DNA of 64,000 nucleotides. It comes from Symbiodinium natans. Its lineage: Eukaryota; Sar; Dinophyceae; Suessiales; Symbiodiniaceae. A model generated the notes under the pieces. It worked only from the letters and a program-made list of their open reading frames with translations, did no database searches and had not been told where the DNA came from. A program made the position numbers and the translations under genes. Shown one piece after another: positions 60,489-64,000 of the stretch. The stretch is taken from contig CAJNDS010002377.1 in the NCBI GenBank assembly GCA_905221605.1, positions 368,501 through 432,500 of the forward strand. Direction: 5' to 3'. Numbering within the stretch: the first letter of the stretch is position 1; the number at the start of each line of letters is the position of its first letter.

Positions 60489-62404
60489 GGGGCTTGAAGG
60501 GTGCAGGCACCCACCCTCCGCGCACAAGTGACAAGGCGCGCCCAATCCATGTCCAGGTCGGCGTGACACTTCTCCCCGGAGGAAGATGTTGAAAGGGACC
60601 CAAACCTAGTAATAAGCACCCTGTTACAAATGTTCTCCCTCGGGGTATGCGGGGTTTTGCGTCCTGGAGGGCGGTCGGCCGCATCACGATGGCTATAGAC
60701 CACTAACCCGCCTGAAGACACAAACAACCTTACAGGTGCCTTCCCCTGAATGATGGCCTTCCCTGGGACGTTTTTGCTATTTTTTTATCTTTTTCTCTCT
60801 CTCTCTCTCTGTCTCTGTCTCTTTCTCTCTCGCTCGGAGTGCTGTCTGACAAAAAACCTGTCAACGGCTCTAGGAAGGACAAATCTGACCCCAAGGCCCC
60901 CGGCCGGCGCCGGCTCGGAGGCGACGCTTTCCAGAGCCTCGTGAGATGAGCAGAGGGCCGAGCAGGGCTTTGAGAAGAGAGGGGCATCTGTGATTCGTGT
61001 GCTTTATGCGTTGAATGGCTCGTTGGCTCTTAGCTTGCTGTGAGGGCAGTGACCCTTGTCGGAACGTGGCCTCGGTGGGCTGCGCAGGATGGGAGGTCCG
61101 GTCATCCTCAGCCAGCGGCACTCTGGCTCGACGCGCTCTTGGGATCTTTAGCGGGGCAGCGCTGGCCTCGAACATACCGCAGAACCCACAACTTTTACTT
61201 TCAACATTCCCAAGTCGATGCTTGCAATCGTACATCCGCGCTGTATCAGAATTGAGCCTTACAGGGCCGCATACTAAGCCTCAGGCAAAAGGGACCAAGG
61301 TCTGTCGGTCCACTTGCGGATGGCTGGCATCCTGAGATTTGGAGGGCTTCGTTGGACTTTCGACATGTCTTGGAGGGGGCTCCCAGGAGTCTCAGGCTAA
61401 GGGTATGTTGCACTCACTAAGGAGGCCCTCTTTTTTGTTTTTGGAAGACCCTCTTGACATGCCCCCTCGCTTTTGGGGTCCCTTCCAACTCCCCCAAGCC
61501 CTCGCAAGCCCAATATCATGCCACTATCCCTCCCTAATTTCAGACCCCTCTTCGCTTCTTGGGAGGCAAGCATCTCCAAATTCTCGGGTTGCTCCGAGCT
61601 CGGCGAAGATCTCTGGGCGAACGCCGAGACCCAGTCCCAAGGTGAGGGCCAGAAGAACCACCGAGAGCCATGAGGCTGAGAATATGAAAGGAGGGGCTGA
61701 ACAAACTGCGGATGCCATGGGACTTGAGCCCAGGCCTCGCGGAAGGCGTGTTGTCATGGCAAGATTTAGTCTAACGTGCTGTAAGACTATACAGTTAAGG
61801 AAGTTCAGGAATATATAATTGCTGTGCTACAAGTACATGTATTGCTTGCCAAAAACTGCTATCTTCGTCCTGTCTTCTGTGGCATCCGGGCAGCTTTTGG
61901 CGGAATTCTGTGCATCATGGACACACTGTTGACCAACAGTGGCCAGTCAATTTGTACAACTATGGACAGCATGGACAGCAACCTGGGGCAAGCAAGACTT
62001 GGGCAGAAGACGCCCAGTCTTGACGCTGCAAAGGCTGAGGCCTTTGCCCGGCTCGAAGAGTTCAGAAGACCCTATGTACTCCCTTCTTAACAGGTATATA
62101 GAAGGGCGAAACAAAATGCATAATTCCCTCATTCCCTACTCAAAGCCAGTAGGCATAAAGGTTACCTCGTCTCCTGACCGCTTCGAAAGCGGGCAAGTTC
62201 TTGGCGCAATTGCAGATTCCTCGGATGCTTTTTGAGGGCATCTAGGCTTAGGGATTGTACCCTGGACGCGTAGCATTTTACCTTTGGGTTTTGGGGACCC
62301 TGTTTAAAGATGTTAGGAGTATATTACGGGGAACCTTTAGGAGTACAACCTTCGGGGCCCGAGTCTTAGTCCCTTGAGGGCAGCTGGACATTTCGAGCGC
62401 TTAC
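60489..62404. other. Stretch without a firm gene
   Basis: Contains a (CT)n tract at about 60795-60832 and the weak membrane-helix exon candidate near 61.6 kb. No other supportable feature. Confidence 0.45.
61525..61690 (-). CDS. Weak exon candidate with one membrane helix
   Basis: After a CATATTCTCAG acceptor a frame reads SWLSVVLLALTLGLGLGVRP followed by EIFAELGATREFGDA. It looks like a single membrane helix with a charged flank. The other strand is also open here, so this is only a possibility. Confidence 0.25.
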
Positions 62405-62888
62405 TGATAGCTGAAGTCTGCCAAGGTTCTCTGCCTCCAGGTGCGCCAGGCGTGAATGAATCTCTTGGCTTCTTTGCAATCCGAGAATAGCCAGAGCATG
62501 TGCGGGAACCTGCAGGTCAACACTGGAGCCGTCGCGAGTCTGAAAGAAGAAAGAACTCTGCTGGGGGCGGGGGGATACCTTGTGGAGGGGGGTGGGGGGG
62601 ACTGGGCAACACTGCACTTCTTTTAAAAACGCTACCCAGCACATAGGAAAAAAACCATATGTGGACATACGTGATATTGTCCTTACAAATAGGGGTACCC
62701 CTTTATACCCCTCCCCCCAACAAGGGTAGCTACCCTGACCCCCCCCCAATATTATAAGGTGCTGGGGCAGTTTGGGGGAGGGGGGGGGGCAGCTTGGACG
62801 ATTCCTTAGCCTGAAAAGGCTCCGAGGCGCGGGTGGCGCAAGCAGCACTTCGGGCTCGGCGAGGCGCGCCAGGGGCAATGCTCTGAGC
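62405..62888 (-). CDS. Two exon candidates of an unidentified gene
   Basis: Exon 62811-62888 (CTGTCAG acceptor, CAG|GCTAAG donor) and exon 62405-62539 (TTCTTTCAG acceptor, TCA|GTAAGC donor) are 78 and 135 bases, both in phase 0. The second reads DGSSVDLQVPAHALAILGLQ then an amphipathic HSRLAHLEAENLGRLQLS. Canonical splice signals on both make it credible. The intron between them contains a GGGGTACCCCT-rich repeat piece, and a telomere-like array abuts the first acceptor. Confidence 0.45.
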
Positions 62889-62897
62889 CTGACAGCG

Positions 62898-62968
62898 TTT
62901 AGGGTTTGGGGTTCGGGTTTGGGGTTTAGGGTTTAGGGTTTGGGGTTTAGGGTTCAGGGTTTAGGGTA
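62898..62968. repeat. Interstitial TTTAGGG array with TTTGGGG variants
   Basis: About ten units mixing TTTAGGG, TTTGGGG and TTCGGG, directly beside the splice acceptor of the exon at 62811-62888. Confidence 0.85.
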
Positions 62969-63114
62969 GCTAAGGCCACTGCTTGTTGCTGCTTGTTCAA
63001 AACGAAACCGATGCTGGCCATATGCTCAAGTTCACTGTCGAAGCACGGTCCCCAAGAGGGTCAGGAAAAACGGGAAGAGCAACTCAACGACTTGGAAAAC
63101 TACATCTTGATGAT

Positions 63115-63214
63115 TTGGGATGTTCCCCCTTCTGCAAACAGTCCTTAATGGGGATTCTACTAGGGGTACTATAATACCTATCAAGGACTGTTATTGTAAG
63201 GGGGAACATCCCAA
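63115..63214. mobile_element. Foldback (MITE-like) element
   Basis: Arms 63115-63146 and 63183-63214 are inverted repeats of 32 bp with 27 matches; the outer 17 bp (TTGGGATGTTCCCCCTT) match perfectly. The 36-bp loop holds GGGATTCTACTAGGGGTAC, which resembles the core of copies at 21.6 and 26.1 kb. There is no coding capacity. The RNA would fold into a long hairpin. Confidence 0.6.
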
Positions 63215-63441
63215 TTGTTGATTGATGGTTGCTTCATGTTGCTCCATCGGCGGACTTTGGCCAGGGCGAATTGCTCCACCTGGAATGGTTCGCTCTTTTG
63301 TATTGTGTGTGTGTGTGTGTGTGGCGCTTTTTGTGGCGCTTTTTGATTTGTTGGCAGGCAGGTCAGCAACTGAGGAGCCAGCAGTTCCACGGCAGCCTTG
63401 GAGGCCCAAGGCCCACGCAAGCAGAATTGAATTAACATGAA

Positions 63442-63632
63442 TTAACTATGCAAACCCATGTCGCAAAGCACAGTGTCTCGCAGTGCTGCTAAAGGAGCAG
63501 CATCGTGGCGGTTCCCCTCGCCATCGATCAGCCATTCCCGCAGCAGGGCGGCGGCTGCCTCCACCTTGGCATCGCTCAGCTCGTCCCAGGCCACCAGATT
63601 CCAAGCCTCCTGGGCTCTCAGCCAACGATCGC
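63442..63632 (-). CDS. Terminal exon of an unidentified gene entering from the right edge
   Basis: After a TCTGAG acceptor the frame reads DRWLRAQEAWNLVAWDELSD, then an Ala-rich helix (AAAALLREWLIDGEGNRHDA) and ends DTVLCDMGLHS at a TAA at 63442. Coding character is strong. A possible preceding exon on the same strand (about 63805-63920, VRFPLKLLSQLPRKGPAVEL) does not join cleanly in phase, and the plus strand there is also open with charged residues. No family recognised. Confidence 0.5.
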
Positions 63633-64000
63633 CTCAGATCTAAAGGGGCGAGAGACAGAACTAAAGCAATCCTTCTGACCTGAGAGTCAAACCTACTTGC
63701 GTTACGCGCAGTATCGCTTAGTGCGAGTTGCCATCCGATCTTCGCAGCTCCTGCGCAAGATGCAAAAGAAAGCCTAAACCGCAATGCTCTTTGTCCTTTC
63801 AAATGAGTCGGACTCATGCCTCCAGCACGCGTTGTGCGGCCAGCTCGACGGCAGGACCCTTGCGGGGCAGTTGCGAGAGGAGCTTGAGCGGGAAGCGCAC
63901 GCCAGGAAGGCCTCCCGTCGGCCTCCGCAAAGCAGAAGAAAGCAAAAAACATGGATTGCTAGAAAGCGACGTTCTGAGTTTAGTGGCTGCTATGAGTCAC

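Overview
The window looks like nuclear DNA of a dinoflagellate, most likely of the Symbiodiniaceae or a close relative. Four things point there. Short arrays of the algal/plant-type telomere repeat (CCCTAAA/TTTAGGG) are scattered through the interior in both orientations. Base composition is close to balanced, with many microsatellites and homopolymers. Several predicted introns use GC-AG as well as GT-AG boundaries. The recognisable protein families (intronless ionotropic-glutamate-receptor-like channel, LRR/EGF/GCC2-GCC3/multi-TM receptor, class III nucleotide cyclase) are expanded in this group. There is no bacterial-style gene organisation, and no rRNA gene, convincing tRNA or CRISPR array. 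Species assignment is inference.

Layout. 1-19 kb is gene-poor. It holds telomere-like arrays, microsatellites, a 74-bp tandem triplet at 6.9 kb and a possible decayed plus-strand coding relic near 5 kb. 19.8-21.0 kb contains two exons of a class III adenylate/guanylate cyclase on the minus strand. 22.9-27.6 kb has further minus-strand exon candidates without family assignment. 27.6-46 kb is again mostly repeat-rich and gene-poor. 46.26-48.12 kb is one intact intronless gene for a glutamate-receptor-like cation channel. About 48.3-57.55 kb is a large multi-exon minus-strand gene for a leucine-rich-repeat, cysteine-rich, multi-TM surface protein; its 3' end is uncertain. 58.5-58.93 kb is a palindrome-bearing tandem repeat. 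58.93-60.26 kb is a sharply AT-rich island with four small, partly frameshifted reading frames on one strand. 62.4-64 kb has more minus-strand exons plus a 100-bp foldback element.

All the better-supported coding signals lie on the minus strand, as expected for the unidirectional gene blocks of dinoflagellate chromosomes. The channel and the receptor are both predicted secretory-pathway plasma-membrane proteins, and the cyclase would produce a second messenger. The three are compatible with sensing and signalling, but nothing in the sequence shows that they work together. Exon boundaries were inferred by eye from reading-frame continuity and splice dinucleotides, without transcript data.
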